Source: Porphyromonas macacae DSM 20710 = JCM 13914
GTDB taxonomy: Bacteria; Bacteroidota; Bacteroidia; Bacteroidales; Porphyromonadaceae
Reading direction: 5' to 3'
Length of the DNA: 64,000 bases
NCBI RefSeq assembly: GCF_000379945.1
Contig: NZ_KB904124.1
Coordinates: 62,001-126,000 of the forward strand
Both the position numbers and the translations under genes were made by a program. Positions 52,462-64,000 of this stretch are shown piece after piece; positions within the stretch are counted from its first letter, which is position 1; every line of letters starts with the position of its first letter. The notes under the pieces were generated by a model. It did no database searches, was not told where the DNA came from, and saw only the letters and a program-made list of their open reading frames with translations.

Positions 52462-53118
52462 ATGAAAATTCTGAAAACAGCATATATCAGTTGTTTTTAT
52501 TTGTTGCTGTTCTTTCTGACGGGATATGCCTTCGCTGCCAAAGCCCAAGAAGTGTATCCGCCCGAAGGAAGTATTCTCATGCTCCCTCAAAACACACATT
52601 ACCAGATCGTAAACGGCGATACAATCTACATGATAGAGCTGCCGAACATACAAGTAACACGCAAACGGAAGCGCTACCCCGAACGTCCTCTGACCTCACA
52701 AGAGCGACGCGAAATGTGGCGATTGATACGCGACGTCAAGAAAACGCTGCCGATAGCCAAAGAACTTTCCCGAACCCTTATCGAAACTTATGAGTATCTG
52801 GATAAACTGCCCACGGACAAAGCACGCAACAAACATCTGAAACTTCTGGAGGGGGTGCTCAAAGAACAATACGAACCGCAAATGCGCAACCTTACGCTGC
52901 GACAGGGTAAACTGCTCATTAAACTGGTGGCACGCCAAACAAATCAGTCGAGCTACAAAATCGTAGATGCTTTTTTCGGTGGCTGGAAAGCTTTCTGGTG
53001 GAACAGCTTTGCCAATATGTTCGGTGCAAGTCTGAAAACAGAGTACAACCCGAAATACAATAAAGAAGATGCTCTAACGGAGCGCATCATCCGTCTCGTG
53101 GAAGCACACCGCCTATAA
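52462..53118 (+). CDS. DUF4294 domain protein
   Basis: 218 residues with a signal peptide (about 1-28, ending AAKAQ). The DUF4294 signature is seen: QIVNGDTIYMIELPNIQVTRKRKR, then a helical segment (RREMWRLIRDVKKTLPIAKELSRTLIETYEYLDKLP) and RQTNQSSYKIVDAFFGGWKAFWWNSFANMFGASLKTEYNP. The family is Bacteroidota-specific and of unknown function. Its end overlaps the convergent metallopeptidase gene by 6 bases. Confidence 0.8.
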   Translation: MKILKTAYISCFYLLLFFLTGYAFAAKAQEVYPPEGSILMLPQNTHYQIVNGDTIYMIELPNIQVTRKRKRYPERPLTSQERREMWRLIRDVKKTLPIAKELSRTLIETYEYLDKLPTDKARNKHLKLLEGVLKEQYEPQMRNLTLRQGKLLIKLVARQTNQSSYKIVDAFFGGWKAFWWNSFANMFGASLKTEYNPKYNKEDALTERIIRLVEAHRL

Positions 53119-53868
53119 CACATCTTCCGGTTCCCCGGCAAACCTTTTCGACAAACGGTTCAACTTGATCTTCACCGAATGCCAATCGGGCATATCTTCG
53201 TCCATCAAACGATAAAAAGCTTTGGAATGATTGAAATGGATAAGGTGGCAAAGTTCGTGCAGGAGAACATATCTTAAACACTCCGGCGGTGTCATAATCA
53301 GTTTGAGATTAAGATTGATACGCCCCCGAGACGAACAACTGCCCCAGCGGGTTTTCATCCACTGCCAGTGTAATGAGGAGGGAGAGACTCCGTGTTTTTG
53401 CTCAAACTTTTCTATCAACGGCCGAGCTTCACGCATAAAAAACACACCGGCCTGTTGCCTGTACCACCTCCATAACAGTTTAGAAATATCCTCTGCAGAC
53501 AGGCAGCTAACCCGGAGCTCCTCCCCTTCCATACAAACACGTTCGATACGGCATGACTGCCACCGAAGTCTGTATGTTTTGCCCTGAAAATAGTGCAGAC
53601 GATGAAAGACATCGCCCTTCTCCGTACTTTCGGATTCCATGGCAAAACGCTCTCGATGCCTGTGGATCCAACCGCTTCGTTCGCGGATAAAATGCTCGAC
53701 GTCTTCGCGTTTTATACCGAAAGGGGCACGGGCAACGACCCTGCCGTCGGGGTATATCTGCAAACCGAGACTTCGCCGTCCTGAAAAAATCAGGGTATAA
53801 TCCAATTCGCCCTGCGGCAAGGATAACCGGCGGACTTCTTCCGTCGCCGTCTTCCGCGAGTTAAACAT
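53113..53868 (-). CDS. YgjP/WLM-type zinc metallopeptidase
   Basis: 251 residues. The HEXXH-like site appears as LHELCHLIHFNHSKAFYRLM with MPDW downstream (about 195-225), typical of YgjP-family (DUF45) proteins. The N-terminal half has LDYTLIFSGRRSLGLQIYPDGRVVARAPFGIKREDVEHFI, the family's beta-domain. Related proteins are called UTP pyrophosphatases or SprT-like; the activity of this one is not known. It lies downstream of the nitroreductase gene, separated by a terminator, and convergent with the DUF4294 gene. Confidence 0.9.
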   Translation of the reverse strand: MFNSRKTATEEVRRLSLPQGELDYTLIFSGRRSLGLQIYPDGRVVARAPFGIKREDVEHFIRERSGWIHRHRERFAMESESTEKGDVFHRLHYFQGKTYRLRWQSCRIERVCMEGEELRVSCLSAEDISKLLWRWYRQQAGVFFMREARPLIEKFEQKHGVSPSSLHWQWMKTRWGSCSSRGRINLNLKLIMTPPECLRYVLLHELCHLIHFNHSKAFYRLMDEDMPDWHSVKIKLNRLSKRFAGEPEDVL

Positions 53869-53889
53869 ATTTTCCGTTCACATAAAAGG

Positions 53890-53936
53890 GAGCAAGCCGT
53901 ATGCAATGTTTTCGACATACACCATACGGCTTGCTC
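53890..53936 (-). terminator. Terminator after the nitroreductase gene
   Basis: GAGCAAGCCGTATG (53890-53903) pairs with CATACGGCTTGCTC (53923-53936), a perfect 14-base-pair stem; on the minus strand it is followed by CCTTTTATG. Confidence 0.8.
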
Positions 53937-53959
53937 ATATTATAAAAATTCGGTCAAAA

Positions 53960-54550
53960 TCAGAAAATCGAGGATTGATTCGGTTCTATAATGAGGGAAT
54001 CCAGCGGTCTTTTCGGCACATGGTGTACCCCTTTCTCATCGTGCCAGTATTTAATGTCGTCCTCGTTAGCTGCATCTTCGATAACAACTTCCTCCACCGG
54101 CCTGCCCAAAGCAACGAGGCAGGAGGGGTGCAGATTTTCGGGTAAACCGTAACGGCGAACGAACTCGGCAGAACTGAAAGAGCGCAGGATACAGGTGCCG
54201 TAACCTTCTTCGACAGCCATCAGGGTGATAGCCTCCAATTGAAGCCCTTCATCAAATCTTCCGCTGGCTGCAATATTCGTATCCAGCACCTGCACCAGAT
54301 AGGCGGCAGGGCGTTCTCCCTCTTCAGGACCGTCCCAGTCGGTCAAATAACCTGCCCAGGTAACCTGAGCGGTAATCCAGTTACACTCCTCCGGATCGGT
54401 TATGATAATATATTTAAGCGGCTGCACATTGCGCATGGAAGCCGTATAGCGGACAACCTCCAGCCAACGCTCTATCTGTAGACGGTCGATACGTTCGTTT
54501 TCATCAAAACGACGATAAGTGCGGTTCTTCTTTAATAGCGTTTTAAGCAT
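53960..54550 (-). CDS. Nitroreductase-family protein
   Basis: 196 residues from ATG 54550 (MLKTLLKKNRTYRRFDENERI); the ATG at 54580 is less likely. N-terminal RTYRRFDE motif, FMN-binding segments (GRFDEGLQLEAITLMAVEEGYGTCIL and LGRPVEEVVIEDAANEDDIKYWHDEKGVHHVPKR) are typical of the short nitroreductase family of Bacteroidota. It would use FMN and NAD(P)H to reduce an unknown substrate. Transcribed as a single gene from the minus strand, with a terminator at 53890. Confidence 0.88.
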   Translation of the reverse strand: MLKTLLKKNRTYRRFDENERIDRLQIERWLEVVRYTASMRNVQPLKYIIITDPEECNWITAQVTWAGYLTDWDGPEEGERPAAYLVQVLDTNIAASGRFDEGLQLEAITLMAVEEGYGTCILRSFSSAEFVRRYGLPENLHPSCLVALGRPVEEVVIEDAANEDDIKYWHDEKGVHHVPKRPLDSLIIEPNQSSIF

Positions 54551-54645
54551 AATATAGCATGTTGTTTTTGTGTGTTTCATCAGGAAAAAGCACCTGACGA
54601 TGCGGTAAACTTAACATTTTTAAGTTAATATACCATACCGTCGCT

Positions 54646-55635
54646 TCAAAAGAAAGAAGCAACGACAGGAGCCAAACCCAATACGACACAGGCAAGGGTA
54701 AGAAAAGCCAGCAGAATTTTGCGCGTGAGCGCACGGGTATGCATCAGCATCATGGCTGTAAGAACGGTAACCGGAAAAACGGTAAGCAGAAAGAAGCCTT
54801 CATACGTTTTTCCATTAAAAACAGTGAGTAGCAGCACAATGAAAACGAATGTGCTCAAAGAGGAAAGGCGCACACGGGTGCGAAGCTGACCGTCAAGATA
54901 GGTAACACGCAGGGTGAAGAGTCCGGGCAAATAAAGCAGAATAAGCAAAACGGGAGCGTAACCCCACCACTCTCCCGTAAAATAGAAACTGCACCAAAAC
55001 CAGGAGGGAGAAAACGCTTTTTCAAACAGAGCGGCAAAATACGGCCAAAGCCCTTCGGGAGACAAACTGAAAACAATGGGCAAAACAATAAATGGCAGAG
55101 CCACCAGCCCCAGACCGAAAGCGACAAGTGTACGCCAGGAAAGGCAGCGCATCAGATACATCAGAAAAGGCAAAGCCACAAGGCAATATAGCATGGGAGG
55201 CCAAAGGAGCACAATAGCCCCGAACAGGGCTCCCATATTAAAGGCCAAAACCGTATTCGGATGCTGATACAAATCGAAAAGGTTTCTCAACATCCATACC
55301 TCGATAAACATAATCGCGAGATGTATCAAGGAGGGCGACATGGCTACCGCGAGCAAAGGGAACAAGTAACCGAAGAGCCTGCGGGCAGCAGGAGAGAGCA
55401 ACAAAGAGTGCAGAATAAGCCGGTACCCACTGATACCCGTTAGAAACAGAAGAAGCCCTTTTGCCGACAACAACCAGATGCGATCTATGGGCAAAAGAGT
55501 GTCTTCCGGATGAAGAGGACACAAATCATACAGGAAATAGCGGGCAATCAAAACCGAAAAAGCCAATATCCACCCCCATACCTGTAATCCCCGATAAAGA
55601 TGAGGAGAGCTGTTGGAGTAATAATGCCCGTACAT
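54646..55635 (-). CDS. Polytopic membrane protein of unknown function
   Basis: 329 residues with about nine hydrophobic segments (WGWILAFSVLIARYFLYDL, LLLFLTGISGYRLILHSLLL, LFPLLAVAMSPSLIHLAIMF, FIVLLLTVFNGKTYEGFFLL and others) and no recognised catalytic motif. It begins 5 bases after purD on the same strand, so is probably co-transcribed with dpp4 and purD. It may belong to a DUF6427-like group, but this is not certain. No function can be assigned. Confidence 0.7.
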   Translation of the reverse strand: MYGHYYSNSSPHLYRGLQVWGWILAFSVLIARYFLYDLCPLHPEDTLLPIDRIWLLSAKGLLLFLTGISGYRLILHSLLLSPAARRLFGYLFPLLAVAMSPSLIHLAIMFIEVWMLRNLFDLYQHPNTVLAFNMGALFGAIVLLWPPMLYCLVALPFLMYLMRCLSWRTLVAFGLGLVALPFIVLPIVFSLSPEGLWPYFAALFEKAFSPSWFWCSFYFTGEWWGYAPVLLILLYLPGLFTLRVTYLDGQLRTRVRLSSLSTFVFIVLLLTVFNGKTYEGFFLLTVFPVTVLTAMMLMHTRALTRKILLAFLTLACVVLGLAPVVASFF

Positions 55636-55640
55636 AACAA

Positions 55641-59107
<3,467 letters not shown>

Positions 59108-59117
59108 TTAAGGATAT

Positions 59118-60725
59118 CTATTTGGTATTATTATTTTCATCATCAGCCCTGAAAACCTGATAACGGGGTTTACTCTGTTCTCTTTGGGTCGTCCGGCTCC
59201 GCTCAAAACGATCACGCGGCATATTTCGGTGTTCGTCCCGTTCAAAACGCCCCGTACGTTTTTGGAAAGGTTTCTCCTCACGTTCATCGCTCCGGTTCCC
59301 GGCCTTCTTAAAGCGATCTCTCGGCCACCGTTTATCTTCTACGGTATCACGGGCTTGGGGTGTATCAGAGTCTTTAGAATGAAGATCCGGTGAACAGCGT
59401 TTGTCAAAACGCTCTTCCCGCCTGCTGCTCCGGTCTTTCCATTCGTCGCGGTTCGCGGTTTTTCTCCCTCGCCGCTCTCCTCTTTCCGACCGGTTCGCTT
59501 CCTTACGAAATGGCGGTTTTTGCTCCTGTGTCTTAAAATCTTTACGGCTCCCGGTAAAAAGCTCATAGCTCCGCAAATCGCATTCCAAAGCACCGTTCAT
59601 CACCTTTTCCCGGAAAGAATGTTTCAGCCCGATGGCCTCGAAATGCTCAGGCTTATAGCCGATAATCCAGGCATTGCAGCCGGAGAAGTTGTGTTTGAGT
59701 TTAGAACCTATCATACCGTACAGTTCCTGTGCATCATTCATCCGCAAACGCTCGCCATACGGCGGGTTCATAACCACCAAGGCGGGAGCAGCCACCGGCT
59801 CGCGCTCCTGCAGGGGCATTACACTGAGCCGGATGTGGCGCCACATGCCGGCTTGGCGGATATTGGCCTCGGCTGCTCTGATGGCTTCCTGAAGAATATC
59901 GGAACCGTAAATAACATGGTCGAAAGCCCGTTCGCCGCTATCGTCGTTATAGACACGGTTAAAGAGGTCGGCATCGAAATCAGGCCATTGCTCGAAAGCG
60001 AAGCTTTTTCTGAAAATACCCGGGGCTGTACCGGTAGCAATCAAAGCCGCTTCGATAAGGAATGTGCCCGATCCGCACATCGGATCTATCAGATCGGTTT
60101 CGCCTTTCCAGCCGGCCTTGAGCAAAATGCCGGCAGCCAGCACTTCATTCAGCGGCGCAGGAGTTTGTACCACGCGATAACCGCGCTTATGGAGGCTCTC
60201 GCCGGAACTGTCCAAAGACAAAGTAACCTGATTATGGGATATATGCAAATTGATCAACAGATCGGGATTATTCAACCTTACCGAAGGTCTGGTGTCTTCA
60301 CGCTCTCTAAAGTAGTCGACAATAGCATCCTTGGCACGGTAACCCACAAAAGCGCTGTGTGAAAAGAAGTCGGAATAGATGACGGTATCGATGGCAAAAG
60401 TGGTGGACGAGGTCATGACCGAAGACCAGTCGAAACGTTTCATCTGCTCATACACACGGTCGGCATCCGTTGCCTGAAAAGTATAAATAGGTTTAAGCAC
60501 ACGCAGTGCCGTGCGCAGCTGCACATTAGCTCTGTAAAGCAGCTCTTTGTTTCCCCGGAAACTAACCATGCGACGGCCGGTTTCAACATCCGATGCATGA
60601 AGGGCACGCAACTCTTCGGCCAGCACATCCTCTAATCCATAGAGGGTTTTGGCCACCATTTTGAAATCGGCTCCGCTTAAGTCTGTTTGTTGATTTTGCA
60701 TAAAAGATAAAAAGGTGTCCTGCAA
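59118..60725 (-). CDS. THUMP-domain class I RNA methyltransferase with basic C-terminal tail
   Basis: 535 residues. Residues about 15-180 include a THUMP domain (KTLYGLEDVLAEELRALHA, TAFAIDTVIYSDFFSHSA), then a Rossmann methyltransferase (about 190-385: LIDPMCGSGTFLIEAALIATG, GSDILQEAIRAAEANIRQAG, VMNPPYGERLRM). The layout matches RlmL-type 23S rRNA guanine methyltransferases. The last 140 residues are a disordered K/R/E-rich tail full of RFERDEHR-like and DRFERSRT-like runs, beyond the usual catalytic core; it may bind RNA. Transcribed 17 bases after dpp4's start region on the minus strand but with a 16-base gap to it, so possibly co-expressed. Confidence 0.88.
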   Translation of the reverse strand: MQDTFLSFMQNQQTDLSGADFKMVAKTLYGLEDVLAEELRALHASDVETGRRMVSFRGNKELLYRANVQLRTALRVLKPIYTFQATDADRVYEQMKRFDWSSVMTSSTTFAIDTVIYSDFFSHSAFVGYRAKDAIVDYFREREDTRPSVRLNNPDLLINLHISHNQVTLSLDSSGESLHKRGYRVVQTPAPLNEVLAAGILLKAGWKGETDLIDPMCGSGTFLIEAALIATGTAPGIFRKSFAFEQWPDFDADLFNRVYNDDSGERAFDHVIYGSDILQEAIRAAEANIRQAGMWRHIRLSVMPLQEREPVAAPALVVMNPPYGERLRMNDAQELYGMIGSKLKHNFSGCNAWIIGYKPEHFEAIGLKHSFREKVMNGALECDLRSYELFTGSRKDFKTQEQKPPFRKEANRSERGERRGRKTANRDEWKDRSSRREERFDKRCSPDLHSKDSDTPQARDTVEDKRWPRDRFKKAGNRSDEREEKPFQKRTGRFERDEHRNMPRDRFERSRTTQREQSKPRYQVFRADDENNNTK

Positions 60726-60761
60726 TTCGATTTATATACAGGACACCTCGTGTTATTCGGG

Positions 60762-62513
60762 TTAAATATTCAATTCCTGACGTATACGGGCGATTTTCCC
60801 GGCACAGATTTTTTCGGCTTCGGGCAGATCTTCCCTGCAGGACACCGGCTGCCGGACACCGATATAATACTTGATTTTAGGCTCCGTGCCGGAGGGGCGG
60901 ATACTCAGTTTGGTGCCGTCTTCGGTCATAAACTGCAAAACGTTGCTCGTCGTAGGCATATCGAGTGTAAACACGTCCCCGGTATCGCTCACATAACCTT
61001 CGAGTCTGGCATAATCCAGCCGTTCCTTGACCTTGCTGCCGGCTATTTCCGTCATCGGTTCATTGCGATAACCTTTCATCATGGCTTCGATTTCGTCGGC
61101 ACCGGACTTACCCGTACGTACTACACTGATACCTTTTTCGGCAAAAAAACCATACTCCAGATAGATGTTTTGCAGCATTTGATACAGGCTTATACCCTTG
61201 TCCAAAGCCCAGGCATTCATCTCGGCAAACATACAGCAGGCAGACACCGAGCTTTTGTCCCGAATAAAATCCTCCCACAGGAAACCATAACTCTCTTCAC
61301 CACCACCGATATAGCGTTTTTTACCCTCGTTCTGGCGGATGACATCGGCAATCCACTTAAAGCCGGTGTAACAATCGTAAAGCGTCACTTCATTGCGGTT
61401 GGCAATCTCACGGATCAGTTCGGTCGTTACGATGGTCTTCACCACATAATCGTTTTCTCTCAAATCGCCCAGCTCTTTACGGCGCATGATCGAGTAGTAG
61501 GTCATCAGCGTACAGATTTCGTTTCCGTTGATCAGGGTAATTTCTCCCTCGTTATTTCTGAGACCTACTCCTAAACGGTCGCCATCGGGGTCGGAAGCCA
61601 GCACAAGCTCTGCTCCGGTCTCTTTTGCTTTCTCCACAGCTAATGCCATTGCTTCGGGATTTTCCGGATTGGGCGAATCCACGGTGGGGAAATTGCCGCT
61701 AACCACATCCTGCTCGGGTACATTGATAATGTTTTCAAAACCGAATGCCCTGAGCGCGCGCGGTACCATCTCCACCCCTGTGCCATGAATGGGCGTGTAC
61801 ACGATTTTCATATCACGCTGGTTCTTAACAGCCTCGGGAGACAGAGAAAGAGATTTAACGGCTTCGATAAACTGCTTGTCCATCTCTTCGCCGATTACTT
61901 CTATGAGTTCGTCGTTACCTTCGAATTTGATGTCCTGAACATTACGTATCTTATTGACCTCGATAATGGTATTGCGGTCATGCGGAGCAATCATTTGGGC
62001 GCCATCGGACCAATAGGCTTTATAGCCGTTGTAGATTTTGGGGTTGTGCGAAGCTGTAATCATCACACCACTCTGACAGCCTAAAGCACGAATGGCAAAA
62101 GAGATCTCCGGTGTGGGGCGCAACTTGTCGAAAATATAAACCTTGATGCCGTTAGCTGCAAAGATGTGAGCCACGATGTCGGCAAAATGGGGGCTGTTGT
62201 TCCGGCAGTCATAGCCGATAACCACTTTAATCTGATCCAAGTCAGCAAACTCCCGCTTCAAATAGTTGGAAAGGCCTTGTGTGGCAGCACCCACGGTATA
62301 GCGATTCATGCGGTTCGAGCCTGCACCCATAATGCCGCGCAGACCACCCGTGCCGAACTCCAAATCCTTATAGAAAGAATCTATTAACTCCATGGGATCC
62401 GCACTGTCCAGCATCGCCTGTACTGCGTTGCGGGTTTCTTCATCATACTGGGGGCTTAGCCATTCCATGGCCTTGGCGCGTACCTGCGTCATCAATTCTT
62501 CTTTTTCGTTCAT
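60762..62513 (-). CDS. Phosphoglucomutase/phosphomannomutase-type phospho-sugar mutase
   Basis: 583 residues, the long alpha-D-phosphohexomutase type. The phosphoserine loop TASHNPKIYNGYKAYW is near residue 155, the metal loop DPDGDRLGVGL near 315, sugar-binding GGEESYGF near 400 and the phosphate-binding RPSGTEPKIKYYIG near 545. It interconverts glucose-1-phosphate and glucose-6-phosphate (or the mannose pair), supplying sugars for the rmlA reaction. A TATCTTTG box is at 62606-62613 on the minus strand. Confidence 0.93.
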   Translation of the reverse strand: MNEKEELMTQVRAKAMEWLSPQYDEETRNAVQAMLDSADPMELIDSFYKDLEFGTGGLRGIMGAGSNRMNRYTVGAATQGLSNYLKREFADLDQIKVVIGYDCRNNSPHFADIVAHIFAANGIKVYIFDKLRPTPEISFAIRALGCQSGVMITASHNPKIYNGYKAYWSDGAQMIAPHDRNTIIEVNKIRNVQDIKFEGNDELIEVIGEEMDKQFIEAVKSLSLSPEAVKNQRDMKIVYTPIHGTGVEMVPRALRAFGFENIINVPEQDVVSGNFPTVDSPNPENPEAMALAVEKAKETGAELVLASDPDGDRLGVGLRNNEGEITLINGNEICTLMTYYSIMRRKELGDLRENDYVVKTIVTTELIREIANRNEVTLYDCYTGFKWIADVIRQNEGKKRYIGGGEESYGFLWEDFIRDKSSVSACCMFAEMNAWALDKGISLYQMLQNIYLEYGFFAEKGISVVRTGKSGADEIEAMMKGYRNEPMTEIAGSKVKERLDYARLEGYVSDTGDVFTLDMPTTSNVLQFMTEDGTKLSIRPSGTEPKIKYYIGVRQPVSCREDLPEAEKICAGKIARIRQELNI

Positions 62514-62605
62514 TATTGCAATAAATTAAGTGTTGTTTCCAAAAAAGACAGTTCAATTGTTCGTGTTACATGCGGATAACTTCCAAACGGCAAACAATAT
62601 CCACA

Positions 62606-62613
62606 CAAAGATA
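62606..62613 (-). promoter_or_regulatory. Candidate -7 box for the sugar mutase gene
   Basis: CAAAGATA reads TATCTTTG on the minus strand, 93 bases before the start at 62513. A CTTTA at the -33 distance is a partial match. Confidence 0.5.
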
Positions 62614-62647
62614 GCCTGTTTGATGCATTCATAAAGCCGGGATAAGG

Positions 62648-63001
62648 CTAAAGGGGGTAAACCTTCTGTATATCCAAAGAAACGAGACGGTCTCCTTCAA
62701 AGTCAAGGAAATACTCATCCGCTATTTTCTCCTGATTTTCATGGAGCACGTAGACCCATTTTTCCATTTTACGCCCATCATTCAATTCGATAAAACTGCG
62801 CCGTTTGGGGATGCCCAGGCAGTTTTTGACCTCCTGCCGGCTCATTCCGATTTCCAGAGAACCCAAAGCTGATTTGATCTTCCTGCCGGAAACAACCCGA
62901 TAACCATTGCCGTTTTCAAAAATAACTTGATCACACGAAGGCAGCAGACCTGCGGCTATCAACAAAAAGAGAGCTGATAATATTTTACCCATTCTTTTCA
63001 T
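62648..63001 (-). CDS. BamE-like small lipoprotein
   Basis: 117 residues. Signal peptide with lipobox LLPSC (Cys about 24), followed by a small fold with IGMSRQEVKNCLGIPKRRSFIELNDGRKMEKWVY, the pattern of BamE/SmpA-like domains (GMsrqEV...LG.P), and FEGDRLVSLDIQKVYPL. In other phyla BamE assists outer membrane barrel assembly; here the assignment is by fold pattern only. Alone on the minus strand upstream of the sugar mutase gene. Confidence 0.65.
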   Translation of the reverse strand: MKRMGKILSALFLLIAAGLLPSCDQVIFENGNGYRVVSGRKIKSALGSLEIGMSRQEVKNCLGIPKRRSFIELNDGRKMEKWVYVLHENQEKIADEYFLDFEGDRLVSLDIQKVYPL

Positions 63002-63132
63002 ACGATATAAGTTTTATTGTATAAATGTAAACATATTAACCCTCTTGTCCAAAAGCAAAAAAGTCCGATACCGATGCCGGGTCCGGTATCGAGTGCAACA
63101 CCGTTGTAAATTTAGAGCAAAACGCAAAAATT

Positions 63133-63230
63133 GTGACGTGTACTGAAAAATTCTCTGCCTGATGGTTGAAAATTCTTCAGGCAAAGAAAAAAAATCCAAG
63201 TTAACTTCGTTGAAAATCCATTGCGCTAAG
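63133..63230 (+). repeat. Dispersed palindromic repeat R2, copy 3 (one arm missing)
   Basis: Identical over about 83 bases to the reverse strand of the copy at 18918-19040, from GTGACGTGTACTG through GTTAACTTCGTTGAAA. After that it lacks the palindromic right arm and goes directly to the final AATTTTCAAC, so it is an internal-deletion form. Confidence 0.85.
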
Positions 63231-63374
63231 AATTTTCAACCCACAGATAGCGGTTTTATCCACACCTCGACAAAATTTCCCAACGACCTCAAGAATGGGA
63301 CGAAGCCATCGATTATCAATCAATAAAAAGATTCAAAGGAATGGGGCTTTTTCGTTTCTTTACAATTCACAAAA

Positions 63375-63409
63375 CAAGCAAGGCATCCCTCTGCGGGAAG
63401 CCTTGCTTG
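63375..63409 (-). terminator. Terminator for the gene at 63460
   Basis: CAAGCAAGGC (63375-63384) pairs with GCCTTGCTTG (63400-63409); on the minus strand it is followed by TTTTGTG. Confidence 0.75.
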
Positions 63410-63459
63410 CTTCAAAATCAACAGGACGAATGCCTGTGAAAAGGATTCTCTAAGGAATA

Positions 63460-63910
63460 CTACTCATGAGACGGCACAAAGCGGCCAATCACTTCCAAAT
63501 CTTCTTCCAGCAAAAAGGTAAAGAACGGATTGTGAGAGAAAACAGCACCCTGATAATACCATGCATCAAACACATATCGACTGCTGGACGGCTGTGCCTC
63601 GAGCGTTACCAAAGCCCCTACGGGATATTCGCCGCCGCCATACAGCAAACCCGCTCCTTCGGGTTCGCAAATCGTTTTCAGATGAAAACTGTTTCGCGTG
63701 CTCTCCAAATGAAAACTCATCGGGTTGGCTACATCGTGATAAATGTCCGGCTTTTTCTTATCTATCATATAAACGTTGTATTTGAAATGTTTGTCGGTTT
63801 TGCAAACCTCATACACAAGAGGGGTTGCAGTTTTATAAACATCTCTCCGCAACAATTGTTTAAGCCGTGGTGAAGACCTTTACGGAATAAAACGCAGTGA
63901 CCGCCTTCAT
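63460..63910 (-). pseudogene. Small protein with InlB/Flg_new-like repeat, probably frameshifted near its start
   Basis: A frame from 63855 (TTG only) to 63460 encodes 131 residues, with a C-terminal beta-repeat (GGGEYPVGALVTLEAQPSSSRYVFDAWYYQG ... NPFFTFLLEEDLEVIGRF) like the bacterial InlB-B/Flg_new repeat. No ATG opens this frame before 63768. Just upstream, an ATG at 63910 after GGAGAAG begins MKAVTAFYSVKVFTTA and stops at 63860-63862 in a frame one base off. Twenty bases separate this ATG from the previous gene's stop, so a single-base frameshift near 63860 is likely. Function unknown. Confidence 0.45.
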
Positions 63911-63929
63911 CTTCTCCACTGCAAAGCGT

Positions 63930-64000
63930 CTAACGGTCGAGTTCGATAAGTTTGAAATTCTTATCGAACGTCAATTCTATTTGATTGGACAGCTCGACCT
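63930..64000 (-). CDS. C-terminal fragment of a protein cut by the window edge
   Basis: Minus-strand frame ending in TAG at 63930-63932. The last residues read VELSNQIELTFDKNFKLIEL then DR. The pattern resembles the end of a PepSY-like domain repeat, but only about 23 residues are visible, so identity is uncertain. Its stop is 20 bases before the ATG at 63910. Confidence 0.45.
   Translation of the reverse strand, partial: VELSNQIELTFDKNFKLIELDR

Larger units (their letters stand above)
63002..63459. other. Gap with repeat R2 and a terminator
   Basis: 458 bases. It contains R2 copy 3 (63133-63230) and a hairpin terminator (63375-63409). The remaining sequence from 63240 to 63370 shows no gene or feature. 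Confidence 0.65.

Overview
The window looks like chromosomal DNA of a Bacteroidales bacterium, most likely Porphyromonas or a near relative. Supporting signs are promoters of the TAnnTTTG type (mostly TATCTTTG), weak or absent Shine-Dalgarno sites, Bacteroidota-specific families (GLPGLI protein, PorT-like barrels, DUF5606, DUF4294, long NusB), a dipeptidyl peptidase IV and a fused MsrAB. The genus is inferred from gene content; no rRNA or other marker gene is present. No tRNA, rRNA or CRISPR array was seen.

Layout. 1-8.4 kb: a truncated dGTPase, uracil-DNA glycosylase, a PBP4-type D,D-carboxypeptidase, three tandem outer-membrane barrels, then a minus-strand group of an Lrp regulator, xseA and an acetyltransferase. 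8.9-18.8 kb: an ABC-F ATPase, a surface barrel, tRNA/rRNA modification genes, kbl, coaE, a YbbR protein, yajC and nusB. 19.3-31.2 kb: purL, dprA, then a surface group of two related alpha/beta hydrolases flanking a GLPGLI protein and a TonB-receptor-like barrel, followed by two small membrane proteins.

31.5-45.3 kb is a cell-surface polysaccharide locus. Conserved GC-richer ends (rmlA, rmlB on the left, a DegT aminotransferase on the right) enclose a very AT-rich cassette of ten tightly packed genes: a cytidylyltransferase-PEP mutase fusion, phosphonopyruvate decarboxylase, an iron alcohol dehydrogenase, LicD, Wzx flippase, a GT2, a Wzy-like polymerase, a GT4, a second GT2 and a small initiating phosphoglycosyl transferase. 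Together they predict phosphoenolpyruvate to phosphonopyruvate, phosphonoacetaldehyde, 2-hydroxyethylphosphonate (HEP), CMP-HEP, and LicD transfer of HEP onto a polymerised glycan. This is the most interesting system in the window.

45.5-54.6 kb: a cytosolic slipin, a mobile-element-like repeat complex, then a minus-strand five-gene operon (ECF sigma factor, soluble zinc anti-sigma factor, RclC/DUF417 membrane protein, exported MsrAB, spondin-domain lipoprotein) that looks like an envelope response to oxidants such as hypochlorous acid. Small lipoproteins, a low-molecular-weight phosphatase, a YgjP metallopeptidase and a nitroreductase follow. 54.6-64 kb: a membrane protein, purD and dpp4 in one transcription unit, a THUMP RNA methyltransferase with a long basic tail, a phosphohexomutase, a BamE-like lipoprotein and a possibly frameshifted small gene.

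Two dispersed repeat families occur: R1 (5.7 and 46.5 kb), each copy ending in a pair of IS-like inverted ends, and R2 (8.6, 18.9 and 63.1 kb), a palindromic element.
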